Assembly: GCA_027490195.1 (NCBI GenBank) | Contig: JAIXYN010000086.1 | Location: 1-64,000, forward strand | Source: Verrucomicrobiaceae bacterium | Lineage (GTDB): Bacteria > Verrucomicrobiota > Verrucomicrobiia > Verrucomicrobiales > Verrucomicrobiaceae | Direction: 5' to 3' | Length of the DNA: 64,000 nucleotides | Part shown: positions 50,912 to 59,545 of the stretch, piece by piece | Layout: the number at the start of each line of letters is the position of its first letter | Position numbering within the stretch: position 1 is the stretch's first letter | Notes under the pieces: model-generated | Told to the model about the DNA's origin: nothing | Databases searched by the model: none | The model's input: the letters and a program-made list of their open reading frames with translations, nothing else | Made by a program: the position numbers and the translations under genes

Positions 50912-52495
50912 ATGAAGTTCCTGTTCCTCGCTTGTTTGATCTGCAGCACCCACCTCAAAGCCGCTGACATTGTGGTGTATGGAGGAGTGCCTTGTGGCAT
51001 CGCGGCATCCATTGTGGCAGCGCGAGAAGGCGCGAAGGTGGTTCTGATTGAGCCGACAAAGCATGTCGGTGGCCTGAGCACCAGCGGCATCAACACCGCC
51101 GAGAGCGAGCACATGCTGAAATGGACCATCGGCGGCTTCGCAGGCGAATTTTACCGCCGCCTCGGTGCCCATTACCAGACCGGCGGTCCAGAATACTTTT
51201 TTGAGTCCAGCATCGCCGAAAAAATCTACCTCGACATGCTGCGCGAGGCTGGCGTGGAAGTGCGTTTTGGCGCATCCGTGGTCAAAGTAGCGAAAGAGGG
51301 CGCACGCATCACCGCGATCACTCTCACAGACGGCTCGCAGTTACAGGCAAAAGTCTTCATCGATGCGAGTTATGAAGGCGATCTCATGGCGCGTGCGGGT
51401 GTGAAATACACCGTTGGGCGTGAATCGAAGTCTGAATTTGGCGAAGAGGCTGCCGGCATTCGTTTCGACAAAACACCACGCAAAGCCGGGACCGTCGATG
51501 ATAGCGGTAAGCTTCTGCCCGGCATCAGCGCATGGGCCAAAGAACTGCATGAAGGTGACGCTCATCGTGCGCCAATGAATTACAATTTCCGCCTCACGGT
51601 GGCAAAAGATCCCAAGCTGCAGGTGCCTATTCCCGCGCCACAGCATTACGATGCAAAGCGTTACGCGCTGCTGGCAAGCTGGTTTCGCGATCAGGCGCAG
51701 CAAGGCAAGCCAGTGAAGCTTGCTGACATCATCGACCTCTACGGACGCCGTAACGGCAAGTTCGAGCTGAACAATAAGCAGTCCGCCATCTACTCACTCG
51801 GACACTTTGGCGGGCAGTTTGATTGGCCTGATGCCAGCTACGAGGAGCGCGCTGGCATTTACCAGGACCACATGGACTACACACTCGGTCTGCTGCATTT
51901 CCTTGCCACAGATGCAGCTGTTCCGGTGAAAGTGCAGGAGGAGATGAAGTCCCTAGGACTGCACAAGAACGAATTCACTGACAACGGCAACCTGCCCTAC
52001 CAGCTCTATGTGCGCGAAGCACGGCGGATGCGTGGCGAATTCGTGGTAAGGCAGCAGGATGTGCAGGAAGAACGCCGCAAGTCGGACAGCATCGGCATGA
52101 GCAGCCACTTCATTGACTGCCACCACGTGCAGCGCGTTGCGTTGAATGATGATGAGTTTGTCAATGAAGGCCGCATCTGGCGGATGGGCTATGCTTATCA
52201 GATTCCGTATCGGGCGCTGACTCCCAATGCCGCCGAATGCACCAATCTGCTTGTTCCAGGCGCAGCCAGCTACACCCACGTGGCCTTTTGCACGCTGCGG
52301 CTGGAGAGCGTGTGGATGATCACCGGTCACGCCGCTGGCATCGCCGCTGCGCTTGCGGTGAAGGACAATGTCACAGTGCAAAAAGTGCCGCTGGCCCCTT
52401 TACAGGACAAGCTGCGCGCCCAGAAGCAAGTGGTCGATTTCATCCCCGGTCTTCCGGAAAAGTGTGAACACCTCAATGGCCCGCCGGAATTTTAA
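50912..52495 (+). CDS. FAD-dependent oxidoreductase (paralogue)
   Basis: 527 residues with a short signal sequence (MKFLFLACLICSTHLKA). DIVVYGGVPCGIAASIVAAR is the FAD-binding Rossmann motif, then HVGGLSTSGINTAE. The YLYVREARRMRGEF-like block and IPYRALTPNAAECTNLL match the preceding gene, but the C-terminal sandwich domain is absent. The two arose by duplication. Their place before a pyruvyl transferase-like and a DUF1080 gene suggests a role in glycan or cell-envelope chemistry. Confidence 0.8.
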   Translation: MKFLFLACLICSTHLKAADIVVYGGVPCGIAASIVAAREGAKVVLIEPTKHVGGLSTSGINTAESEHMLKWTIGGFAGEFYRRLGAHYQTGGPEYFFESSIAEKIYLDMLREAGVEVRFGASVVKVAKEGARITAITLTDGSQLQAKVFIDASYEGDLMARAGVKYTVGRESKSEFGEEAAGIRFDKTPRKAGTVDDSGKLLPGISAWAKELHEGDAHRAPMNYNFRLTVAKDPKLQVPIPAPQHYDAKRYALLASWFRDQAQQGKPVKLADIIDLYGRRNGKFELNNKQSAIYSLGHFGGQFDWPDASYEERAGIYQDHMDYTLGLLHFLATDAAVPVKVQEEMKSLGLHKNEFTDNGNLPYQLYVREARRMRGEFVVRQQDVQEERRKSDSIGMSSHFIDCHHVQRVALNDDEFVNEGRIWRMGYAYQIPYRALTPNAAECTNLLVPGAASYTHVAFCTLRLESVWMITGHAAGIAAALAVKDNVTVQKVPLAPLQDKLRAQKQVVDFIPGLPEKCEHLNGPPEF

Positions 52496-52508
52496 GACTC
52501 AACACATC

Positions 52509-53774
52509 ATGCATACTCGCCGTCATTTCATCGCCTCCGTCACCGCCGCGCTTGGCGGTTCCCTTTTCGCTGCCCATGGCAAACCCAAGACCATCCTTCT
52601 CCAGTCTGCCTGGGATACCGTGAACATCGGTGACATCGGCCACACACCTGGAACCCTGCGTGTCATCGAAGAGCATCTGCCGCAGGTGAAAGTGGTGCTA
52701 TGGGCCATGAAGCTGGATGAGCGCGTCACCGCGATGCTCAAAACACGCTTTCCCAAGGTGGAGATCCTTCAGGGCAGCCTGACGGGCAAAGGCGAGAAGG
52801 ACGAGGCGCTGCGGCAAGCAATCACGGGCTGCGACCTGTTCATACGGAATTCCGGCATGGGCCAGGACATCAGCTTCATGCAGTTCTGTCAGAAGGTCGG
52901 CAAACCTTACGGCCTGTTTGGGCAGTCGTATTTTCCCAGCATGATCGAAGGCAAGGGAGCGGAAGAACGCATCGCGCTGCTGAATGCTGCATCATTCATC
53001 TACACGCGTGAGACGAAGACGTTGAGTATTCTCAAAAACGGTGGAATCAAAACCCCCGTGCTCGAATTCGGCCCCGATGGTTGTCTCGGCATTGACGTGC
53101 GCGATGACGAACGGGGACTCGCGACGATGCAAAAACTCGGGCTGGAGCAGCGCAAGTTCATCACCCTGCAACTGCGCACCAACACAGCCAAACTGCCCGG
53201 TGTGGACGACAGCCGCACCCCGAAGCTTAACCCGCTGCATCCCACCCCTGAGCAAATCGCCGACGATGAGCGTCGTGCAGCAAAGTATCGCGAGCTTGTG
53301 ACTCTCTGGGTCAAAAAGACCGGCCACAAGGTGCTCATCGCCCCCGAAGTGAAAAAGGAGATGGAGCACAACAAGCGCCTCATTCACGATCCACTGCCGC
53401 CAGAGATTCAGAAGCACGTGGTGAACCTCGACTACTTCTGGAACGCTGATGAGGCCGCCTCCATTTTTGCCCGGGCGCACACCATCGTCTGTCACGAACC
53501 GCATTCACCCATCATCGCGCTGGCCCACGGTACGCCGATCATCCACACCTATTCTGAATTTCACTCGCCCAAGTGCTGGATGTTCAAGGACATTGGTCTT
53601 GGGGAATGGCTGCTGGAAATGGACGAGACACCAGCGGACAAAATGGCGGAGACTCTATTCGCCATCGATGCCGACTACCCTGCGGCTCAGGCCAAAGTGA
53701 AAAAGGCCATGGCTTATGTGCACGAGTGCTTTAGTGGTTCGATGAAGCAGGTGAAGAGCGTTCTAGTCGCATGA
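52509..53774 (+). CDS. Polysaccharide pyruvyl transferase family protein
   Basis: 421 residues from the ATG at 52509. The N-terminus HTRRHFIASVTAALGGSLFA is a TAT-like signal. WDTVNIGDIGHTPGTL and CHEPHSPIIALAHGTPIIH match the CsaB/pyruvyl transferase fold (GT-B type). Most relatives attach pyruvate ketals to sugars inside the cell, so an exported member is unusual. The stop overlaps the next start in ATGA. Confidence 0.7.
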   Translation: MHTRRHFIASVTAALGGSLFAAHGKPKTILLQSAWDTVNIGDIGHTPGTLRVIEEHLPQVKVVLWAMKLDERVTAMLKTRFPKVEILQGSLTGKGEKDEALRQAITGCDLFIRNSGMGQDISFMQFCQKVGKPYGLFGQSYFPSMIEGKGAEERIALLNAASFIYTRETKTLSILKNGGIKTPVLEFGPDGCLGIDVRDDERGLATMQKLGLEQRKFITLQLRTNTAKLPGVDDSRTPKLNPLHPTPEQIADDERRAAKYRELVTLWVKKTGHKVLIAPEVKKEMEHNKRLIHDPLPPEIQKHVVNLDYFWNADEAASIFARAHTIVCHEPHSPIIALAHGTPIIHTYSEFHSPKCWMFKDIGLGEWLLEMDETPADKMAETLFAIDADYPAAQAKVKKAMAYVHECFSGSMKQVKSVLVA

Positions 53775-55219
53775 GATCATTGACCACAGTCCTACTGTCC
53801 GTGTTTGCTGCACATGCCCTGGCCCTGGAACCCGGCTTTGAGGCTATTTTCGACGGGAAAACTCTCGATGGCTGGAAACACAGCGGCAACTGGTCGGTCG
53901 TGAACGGCGAGATCGCACGCGTGAAGAAGGGCGGCCCGTTAACCTATGAAAAGGCGAAGGTGCCGGACGATTTCGAACTGCGCTTTGATTGGAAAGTCGC
54001 CAAGGGTTGCAACAGCGGAGTGTATTACCGGCCTGGTCAGTATGAGTATCAGCTGCTCGACAACGCCAACAGCCCTTATGGAGAGAATCCCCGGCAGAGC
54101 GCGGCGGCGTTGTTTTTCTGCATGGCCCCGACCAAGGATGTGGTGCGGCCGTTTGAGCACTGGAATGAGGCGCGTGTGATCTGCAAAGGCAGCGTCATTC
54201 AGCACTGGTTGAACGGCGAAAAAGTGGTCGATTTCGACTATGCCGATCCGCGCTCGAAAGATGCGATCAGGCTGGTGAGTTACCGAGGTACAGATCTGAC
54301 CAAGCGTGGCGGCAATCTCTGGCTGCAGGATCATGGCGCCGATGTGTGGTTCAAGAATCTGCGCTGGCGGGAGATTCCCTCCGATGAGCCGCTGGTGAGT
54401 GAAAACCTCTCACCCATGCCCGTGTCCGAGGCCGCTCTGAAAAAAGAGCAGGAGCGCATCCAGCAACTGCTGAAGCCCAAAACCAAGCCTGTGAAGGAAT
54501 CTGCATTGCAACACCAGGAACTGAAGCGCTTCAAGGCCGAGGAGGCGCATCAAGGAGTAACGGTGGATGACGCATACTTTTATGCGATCACGAACGCGGC
54601 CATCGGCAAATATCGCAAAGACACCGGCGAACGCGTTGGCGTATGGAAAGAAGCGAAGGATGGCCACATCAAGCATCTAAACGCAGGACTCGTGCTCGAT
54701 GGGAAACTCTACTGTGCGCATTCAAACTACCCTGAGATGCCGATGAAAAGTTCCGTGGAGATTTGGGATGCACAGACCATGCAGCATTTAGAGTCCATGG
54801 ACCTGACCGATGCTGAAGGCTCTCTCACCTGGGTGGACCGGCGTGAAGGCAGGTGGTACGCCTGCTATGCGCAGTATGCGAAGACCGGTGATCCTGCGAA
54901 AACGCGGATCGTGACGTTTGATGGGCAGTGGAAGAAGCTTGGAGAACTGAGATTCCCGGGAGAAATGGTGGCGAAATTTGGCAAGAACAGCAGTTCCGGC
55001 GGGAGCTTTGGTCCAGACGGACATCTCTTCATCACCGGCCATGATGCGCAGGAGCTCTACATGCTCGATCTTCCGGCCAAGGGGGATGTGCTAGTCTGGA
55101 AGAAGGCGATTCCGATAAGTGCACACGGCCAAGCCTTTGCTTGGGATCGCAAAGAACTAGGCGTGTTGTATTCCATCGATCGGATGACCCACGAGGTGAT
55201 TGTCTCGCGTGTGCAATGA
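53771..55219 (+). CDS. DUF1080 protein with C-terminal propeller-like region
   Basis: 482 residues with a signal peptide (MRSLTTVLLSVFAAHALA). Residues 20-200 are a DUF1080 jelly-roll (GFEAIFDGKTLDGWKHSG, then GCNSGVYYRPGQYEYQLLD), a fold found in 3-keto-glycoside hydrolases/lyases. Residues 260-482 look like beta-propeller blades. If the FAD oxidoreductases upstream make keto-sugars, this could cleave them, which is speculative. Translationally coupled to the upstream gene. Confidence 0.75.
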   Translation: MRSLTTVLLSVFAAHALALEPGFEAIFDGKTLDGWKHSGNWSVVNGEIARVKKGGPLTYEKAKVPDDFELRFDWKVAKGCNSGVYYRPGQYEYQLLDNANSPYGENPRQSAAALFFCMAPTKDVVRPFEHWNEARVICKGSVIQHWLNGEKVVDFDYADPRSKDAIRLVSYRGTDLTKRGGNLWLQDHGADVWFKNLRWREIPSDEPLVSENLSPMPVSEAALKKEQERIQQLLKPKTKPVKESALQHQELKRFKAEEAHQGVTVDDAYFYAITNAAIGKYRKDTGERVGVWKEAKDGHIKHLNAGLVLDGKLYCAHSNYPEMPMKSSVEIWDAQTMQHLESMDLTDAEGSLTWVDRREGRWYACYAQYAKTGDPAKTRIVTFDGQWKKLGELRFPGEMVAKFGKNSSSGGSFGPDGHLFITGHDAQELYMLDLPAKGDVLVWKKAIPISAHGQAFAWDRKELGVLYSIDRMTHEVIVSRVQ

Positions 55220-55231
55220 TCCAAGTTTACC

Positions 55232-55615
55232 TTAGCTTTCTTGCAAGACGGCCTTGGTGCCCGCTTCCCAGGTCAGGCCCCAGTCACGGAGCGACTTCAG
55301 GGTGGGGCGGAGGGCTTCGCCTTTTTCGGTGAGTTCGTAGGCCATTCGTTTGCCGCTGTCCGAGGCAGGTATCTGGCGAACGATTCCAGATGCGAGCAGA
55401 CGTTCGAGGCGATCGCTGAGGATGTTGGTGGGAATGCCTTCGGGCGAGCTGACAAAATCTTTGAAGCGGCTGCGGCCCAGCATGAGATCGCGGATGACGA
55501 GCAGCGTCCACCGGTCACCAAAGACATCCAGAGCACAGGACACGGGGCAGGGGGAGCGGCGTGAGGATGGTGGTGGTGCCTTGAGCGGGCGTTTGGATGC
55601 TTGGGCCTTGGGCAT
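55232..55615 (-). CDS. HxlR-family transcriptional regulator
   Basis: 127 residues. SCALDVFGDRWTLLVIRDLM and the winged-helix stretch IPTNILSDRLERLLASGIVR are diagnostic; cysteines Cys23 and Cys27 are positioned like redox- or ligand-sensing cysteines of the family. It diverges from a DinB-like gene, with a symmetric site between them, and likely controls that gene and the MATE exporter downstream. Confidence 0.9.
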   Translation of the reverse strand: MPKAQASKRPLKAPPPSSRRSPCPVSCALDVFGDRWTLLVIRDLMLGRSRFKDFVSSPEGIPTNILSDRLERLLASGIVRQIPASDSGKRMAYELTEKGEALRPTLKSLRDWGLTWEAGTKAVLQES

Positions 55616-55658
55616 GAAGAACTATGATTTGGATCACTTGCATTTCAAAAGTAAAATA

Positions 55659-55673
55659 CTTGCATAATGCAAG
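55659..55673. promoter_or_regulatory. Operator-like palindrome in the HxlR-DinB intergenic region
   Basis: CTTGCATAATGCAAG is a perfect 7-base inverted repeat with one central base. A second copy of ACTTGCAT lies at 55636-55643. The site sits between divergent starts, the standard place for an autoregulated HxlR operator. Confidence 0.6.
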
Positions 55674-55695
55674 CGATGTATCATGTGTAGGCCAC

Positions 55696-56280
55696 ATGAG
55701 CTCCAACTCTGATCCTCAACTCGCCCCACCAGGGGCCGGACTTCCCTCCATCGAGCTTTGGGTCGCGCGGTTGCTGTTTGCGCTCAAACGGCTTCGTGGC
55801 AACCGCGAAACTTTTGTCGCCAAATTTGAGCAGGAGCGTGCGGCGATCCGTACGCTGGTGGCTTCCTGCCCTGAAGTGCAGCGCGGTGAGCAGGTGCTCA
55901 TCGCCCGCTTGCGAGGACTGGAGGACAGCAGCCGTAACTGGTCCCTGTGGATGACCCTGGATCATCTGCGCATTACGAATACCGCCTTAGCCGGAGCCAT
56001 CTCGGCACTGGCTGCTGGTAAGGTGCCACCTGGCAAGGTGAGCACGGCAGCCGTCAAGCCTTCGGCGACTGTGACAGGGACCGTCGAAGCTGAATTTGAG
56101 TGCTCCTGCGATGTTTTGCTCGCCTCGATCAAAGCGGCTACCGAATTGAAGACTCAGGTACGCTATGCACATCCGTGGTTTGGCCCGCTGGATGCCTTCG
56201 GCTGGGCGGCGATGGCGGGCATGCACATGGGCATTCATCGTGAGCAGATTCAAAGCATTGTGGCAGGATTGCGCCGATGA
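55696..56280 (+). CDS. DinB-like (DUF1569-type) protein
   Basis: 194 residues from the ATG at 55696 (the frame is open earlier but carries no domain). The helical bundle shows WMTLDHLRITN, and near the end MHMGIHREQIQSI, in which histidines could bind a metal. DinB-superfamily proteins include thiol transferases for bacillithiol/mycothiol and many of unknown role. Stop and MATE start overlap (ATGA), so a detoxification role together with the exporter is plausible. Confidence 0.65.
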   Translation: MSSNSDPQLAPPGAGLPSIELWVARLLFALKRLRGNRETFVAKFEQERAAIRTLVASCPEVQRGEQVLIARLRGLEDSSRNWSLWMTLDHLRITNTALAGAISALAAGKVPPGKVSTAAVKPSATVTGTVEAEFECSCDVLLASIKAATELKTQVRYAHPWFGPLDAFGWAAMAGMHMGIHREQIQSIVAGLRR

Positions 56281-57608
56281 AGCAGCCGCTTTCGCTCACT
56301 ACCGACCCCATTCCGCAGCTCATCTGGCGCATCGCGCTGCCCATGAGCGTTGGCATGTTTTTCAACACGATGTTCAACGTGGTGGATACATTGTGCGCGG
56401 GTTGGCTGGGCACAGAATCGCTGGCGGCGCTCTCGCTGTCGTTTCCGCTGTATTTTGTCGTGTTTGCCATCGGCAGCGGCATCAGCCAGGGCACTACGGC
56501 CTTGCTGGCGAATGCGCTGGGCGCGGCTCATGCGGCGGAGGCACGCAGAGTGTTTGCGCAGTCGCTGCTGTTTGCCACCACGGCGGGCGTGCTGCTTTCC
56601 ATCGTGGGCTGGCTGGTGGCGCCGTGGTTGTTTCGGCTGCTCGGTGCTGAGGGCAGCTATCTGAGCACGGTGCTGGACTACATGAACGTGATTCTCGCTG
56701 GCGGTGTGTTCTTTTTGCTGCCGATGATCCTGAACTCGGCGCTGTCTGCGCAGGGAGCTACTTGGGTGTTTCGAAATTTTCTCATCGCAGGCTTTGTGGC
56801 GAACATTGTGCTCAATCCGGTGCTGATGTGGGGCTGGGCAGGACTGCCTCCGCTGGGCGTGGGCGGCATCGCGCTGGCCACGGTGATCGTGCAGATGGGA
56901 GGTGGGGTCTTTCTATGGGCACATGTTAGCAAGGCGGAGTTTTGCCGCAATTTGCGGCGGGAGGATTTCATGCCCGATCCGCAGGTGCTGCGGCGGATTG
57001 CAGGGCAGGCGATTCCGGCGGCGCTGAACATGCTCACCATCTCGCTTGGCGTGTTTGTCATCACCTGGTTCGTGAAACACTTTGGCAAGGAAGCCGTGGC
57101 GGCCACTGGCATTGCCACACGCATTGAGCAGATCGTGCTCATGCCTGCCATTGGCCTGAACTCCGCGGTGCTGAGCATTGTGGGGCAGAATCACGGAGCC
57201 GGGCTGCCACATCGCGTGCGCGAGGCATGGGTGACGAATGTAAAGATCGGCGCGGGACTGATGCTGCTCGGCGGGTTTTTGGTGTGGCTGCTGCGTGATC
57301 CCGCGATGCGGTTGTTTACTCAGGACCTGACCGTGATCGGGCATGGTCGAGACTACTTGCTCAGCTCATCGCTGACTCTTGCGGCCTACCCGATTCTGTT
57401 TGTGACTGTCTTTGCCATGCAGGGCATCAAGCGCCCGGCTTATGGCCTGTGGATGGGCATTTACAGGCAGCTCGCCGCGCCCGTGGTGGTGTTTCATACC
57501 CTGGCCTTCACCCTTGGCTGGGGGCTGTGGGGCGTTTGGTGGGGCATCTGCATAGTCACATGGAGCGCAGCCAGTTTCGCGTTTGTTTGGGGCTGGCGGA
57601 AATTTTGA
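56277..57608 (+). CDS. MATE-family efflux transporter 1
   Basis: 443 residues, about 12 hydrophobic helices in two halves (IPQLIWRIALPMSVG start; QAIPAALNMLTISLGVFV second half). MATE proteins expel cationic drugs or metabolites using sodium or proton gradients. Coupled to the DinB-like gene and probably under HxlR control. GNDL-like loop AIGLNSAVLSIVGQNHGAG is a conserved MATE motif. Confidence 0.9.
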   Translation: MKQPLSLTTDPIPQLIWRIALPMSVGMFFNTMFNVVDTLCAGWLGTESLAALSLSFPLYFVVFAIGSGISQGTTALLANALGAAHAAEARRVFAQSLLFATTAGVLLSIVGWLVAPWLFRLLGAEGSYLSTVLDYMNVILAGGVFFLLPMILNSALSAQGATWVFRNFLIAGFVANIVLNPVLMWGWAGLPPLGVGGIALATVIVQMGGGVFLWAHVSKAEFCRNLRREDFMPDPQVLRRIAGQAIPAALNMLTISLGVFVITWFVKHFGKEAVAATGIATRIEQIVLMPAIGLNSAVLSIVGQNHGAGLPHRVREAWVTNVKIGAGLMLLGGFLVWLLRDPAMRLFTQDLTVIGHGRDYLLSSSLTLAAYPILFVTVFAMQGIKRPAYGLWMGIYRQLAAPVVVFHTLAFTLGWGLWGVWWGICIVTWSAASFAFVWGWRKF

Positions 57609-57676
57609 AGCATTTCTGTCGCAGCAGAAAAGCAGCGCCTGATTGACAAATTCATGGCACCGGCGACGCATCCGGC

Positions 57677-58114
57677 ATGTCCTCCAAACCTGATCCCGCC
57701 ACGCTGCCTTGCAGCCCTGTTGATGAAATCGCCGGTCTGAAATACTTCCCGCGCATGCTGGGCAAGATTCGCCTGCATGCCGCAGGAAAGCTATGGGAGG
57801 ATTTGCATGCCAATCTGGGCAAGGGAAGTGATGCCGCCTGTGCAGCCTTTCTGCACGTGAACTATGACGACCTGAAGGCCCGCGTGCTGCAAGGTGGCAC
57901 TGACGAGGAGATTTTGCAGTGGTGCCAGGAGCAGACCCGCCCGCTGAATGACACCGACAAGCTCGTCTGGAACTACTACACGATGAAGCTCGGTATCAAT
58001 GATCACATCACGGCCATCCTGGCAAAACGAAAGGCCGACGGCGGCCTCGGTGATCGTGACGATATCCAGACCATCACTCACTACATTGATGTGGATGAAG
58101 GAAGGCTTCCTTGA
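57677..58114 (+). CDS. DUF5069 family protein
   Basis: 145 residues, cytoplasmic and helical, with SPVDEIAGLKYFPRMLGKIR near the start and TITHYIDVDEGRLP at the end. The family is common in Verrucomicrobia and Planctomycetes, with no known function. It stands between two MATE genes and its last base directly precedes the second MATE start. Confidence 0.7.
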   Translation: MSSKPDPATLPCSPVDEIAGLKYFPRMLGKIRLHAAGKLWEDLHANLGKGSDAACAAFLHVNYDDLKARVLQGGTDEEILQWCQEQTRPLNDTDKLVWNYYTMKLGINDHITAILAKRKADGGLGDRDDIQTITHYIDVDEGRLP

Positions 58115-59521
58115 ATGAGTGAAGAGGGCTCACCGCCGGTATCATTTTGGAACAGCGTGCGGCAGTCGCTGCGTGGTGAGGAGCATGATTACACGGCGCT
58201 GCCGCTGAACCGTGCTGTCATCCTGCTCGCGGTACCCATGGTGCTGGAGATGATCATGGAGTCGCTGTTTGCAGTGGCTGATGTGTTTTGGGTATCACAT
58301 CTTGGAAAGGAGGCTGTAGCCGTCGTGGGCCTCACGGAATCAATCATGACGCTGGTTTACGCAGTGGCGATAGGCATTTCGATTGCGGCCACAGCGATTG
58401 TGTCCCGCCGCATCGGCGAAAAGGAGCCGGAACTCGCGGCGCAGGCGGCAGGGCAGATCGTGCTGCTGGGTGTGCTGATGGCGACGGGCATAGGCATTGT
58501 GTTGGGGTACTTTGCCCCGGACATTCTGCGGCTGATGGGTGCGGGTGAAGACATCGTGACGCTCGGCTCCGGCTTTGCCCGCATGATGCTCGGCGGCAAT
58601 GCCACTGTGTTTTTGATCTTCCTCATCAACGCCATCTTTCGAGGTGCTGGCGATGCTGTGATCGCCATGCGTACGTTGTGGCTGGCGAACGCATTGAACA
58701 TCGTGCTCGGGCCGTGCTTCATCTTTGGCTGGTGGATTTTCCCCGAACTGGGCGTCACGGGCGCGGCCGTGGCGACGAACATTGGTCGAGGCGTGGGTGT
58801 GCTGTATCAGCTCTGGCATCTCGCGGGTCATCACAGCCGTGTGAAGGTGCGCTGGCAGCATTTCAGACCAGAGAGGGAGCTGATTGGCGCGGTGCTGCTC
58901 AAATCCGGCAGCGGCATCATCCAGCTCCTCATTAGCACCACGAGCTGGGTGGGGCTGTTCAAAATTCTCGCGCTCTTTGGCAGTTCGGCGCTGGCAGGTT
59001 ATACCATTGCGATTCGCATCGTGGTTTTTGCCTTGATGCCAGCATGGGGGCTGGCGAATGCTGGAGCCACATTGGTCGGGCAAAATCTCGGTGCAGAGAA
59101 ACCGGAGCGTGCGGAGGCGGCAGTCAAGATCGCCGTGAAGTTCGACGTCATCGTCCTGAGCATAGCAGGCATCGCCTTCGTATTGTTCGCTCATCCTCTG
59201 ATCCGTCTGTTCACGCAGGATCCCGAGGTGGTGGCGTACGGCACACAGGCGTTGTGGATCGTGAGCCTTGCTTTCCCGCTTTACGCAGCTGGCATGTGCT
59301 TCGAGGCCGCCTTCAACGGTTCAGGCGACACCTGGACGCCCGCGCGGCTGAATTTCCTCTGCCTTTGGATTGGCCAGATTCCCATCGCGTGGTGCTTGTC
59401 GAAATCTCTCGGCTTCGGCCCGGTGGGGGCTTTTATCGCCGTACCGGTGGCCTATTCCCTGCTGGCCATCTTTAGCTGGTTGTTATTCAAAAGAGGGAAG
59501 TGGAAAACGCAGAAGGTTTAA
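58115..59521 (+). CDS. MATE-family efflux transporter 2
   Basis: 468 residues with the MATE pattern: LNRAVILLAVPMVLEMIMES at the start, TESIMTLVYAVAIGISIAAT, and NAGATLVGQNLGAEKPERAE in the second half. It differs clearly from MATE 1, so it is not a recent duplicate. It starts immediately after the DUF5069 stop with no spacer, so translation is probably coupled. Confidence 0.9.
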   Translation: MSEEGSPPVSFWNSVRQSLRGEEHDYTALPLNRAVILLAVPMVLEMIMESLFAVADVFWVSHLGKEAVAVVGLTESIMTLVYAVAIGISIAATAIVSRRIGEKEPELAAQAAGQIVLLGVLMATGIGIVLGYFAPDILRLMGAGEDIVTLGSGFARMMLGGNATVFLIFLINAIFRGAGDAVIAMRTLWLANALNIVLGPCFIFGWWIFPELGVTGAAVATNIGRGVGVLYQLWHLAGHHSRVKVRWQHFRPERELIGAVLLKSGSGIIQLLISTTSWVGLFKILALFGSSALAGYTIAIRIVVFALMPAWGLANAGATLVGQNLGAEKPERAEAAVKIAVKFDVIVLSIAGIAFVLFAHPLIRLFTQDPEVVAYGTQALWIVSLAFPLYAAGMCFEAAFNGSGDTWTPARLNFLCLWIGQIPIAWCLSKSLGFGPVGAFIAVPVAYSLLAIFSWLLFKRGKWKTQKV

Positions 59522-59545
59522 AATTGGCCCGCTCTTCATCATCTT

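Noticed and set aside
58135-58160. GGTATCATTTTGG as another copy of the sialidase operator
   Set aside because: It lies inside a coding sequence and has only one half-site.
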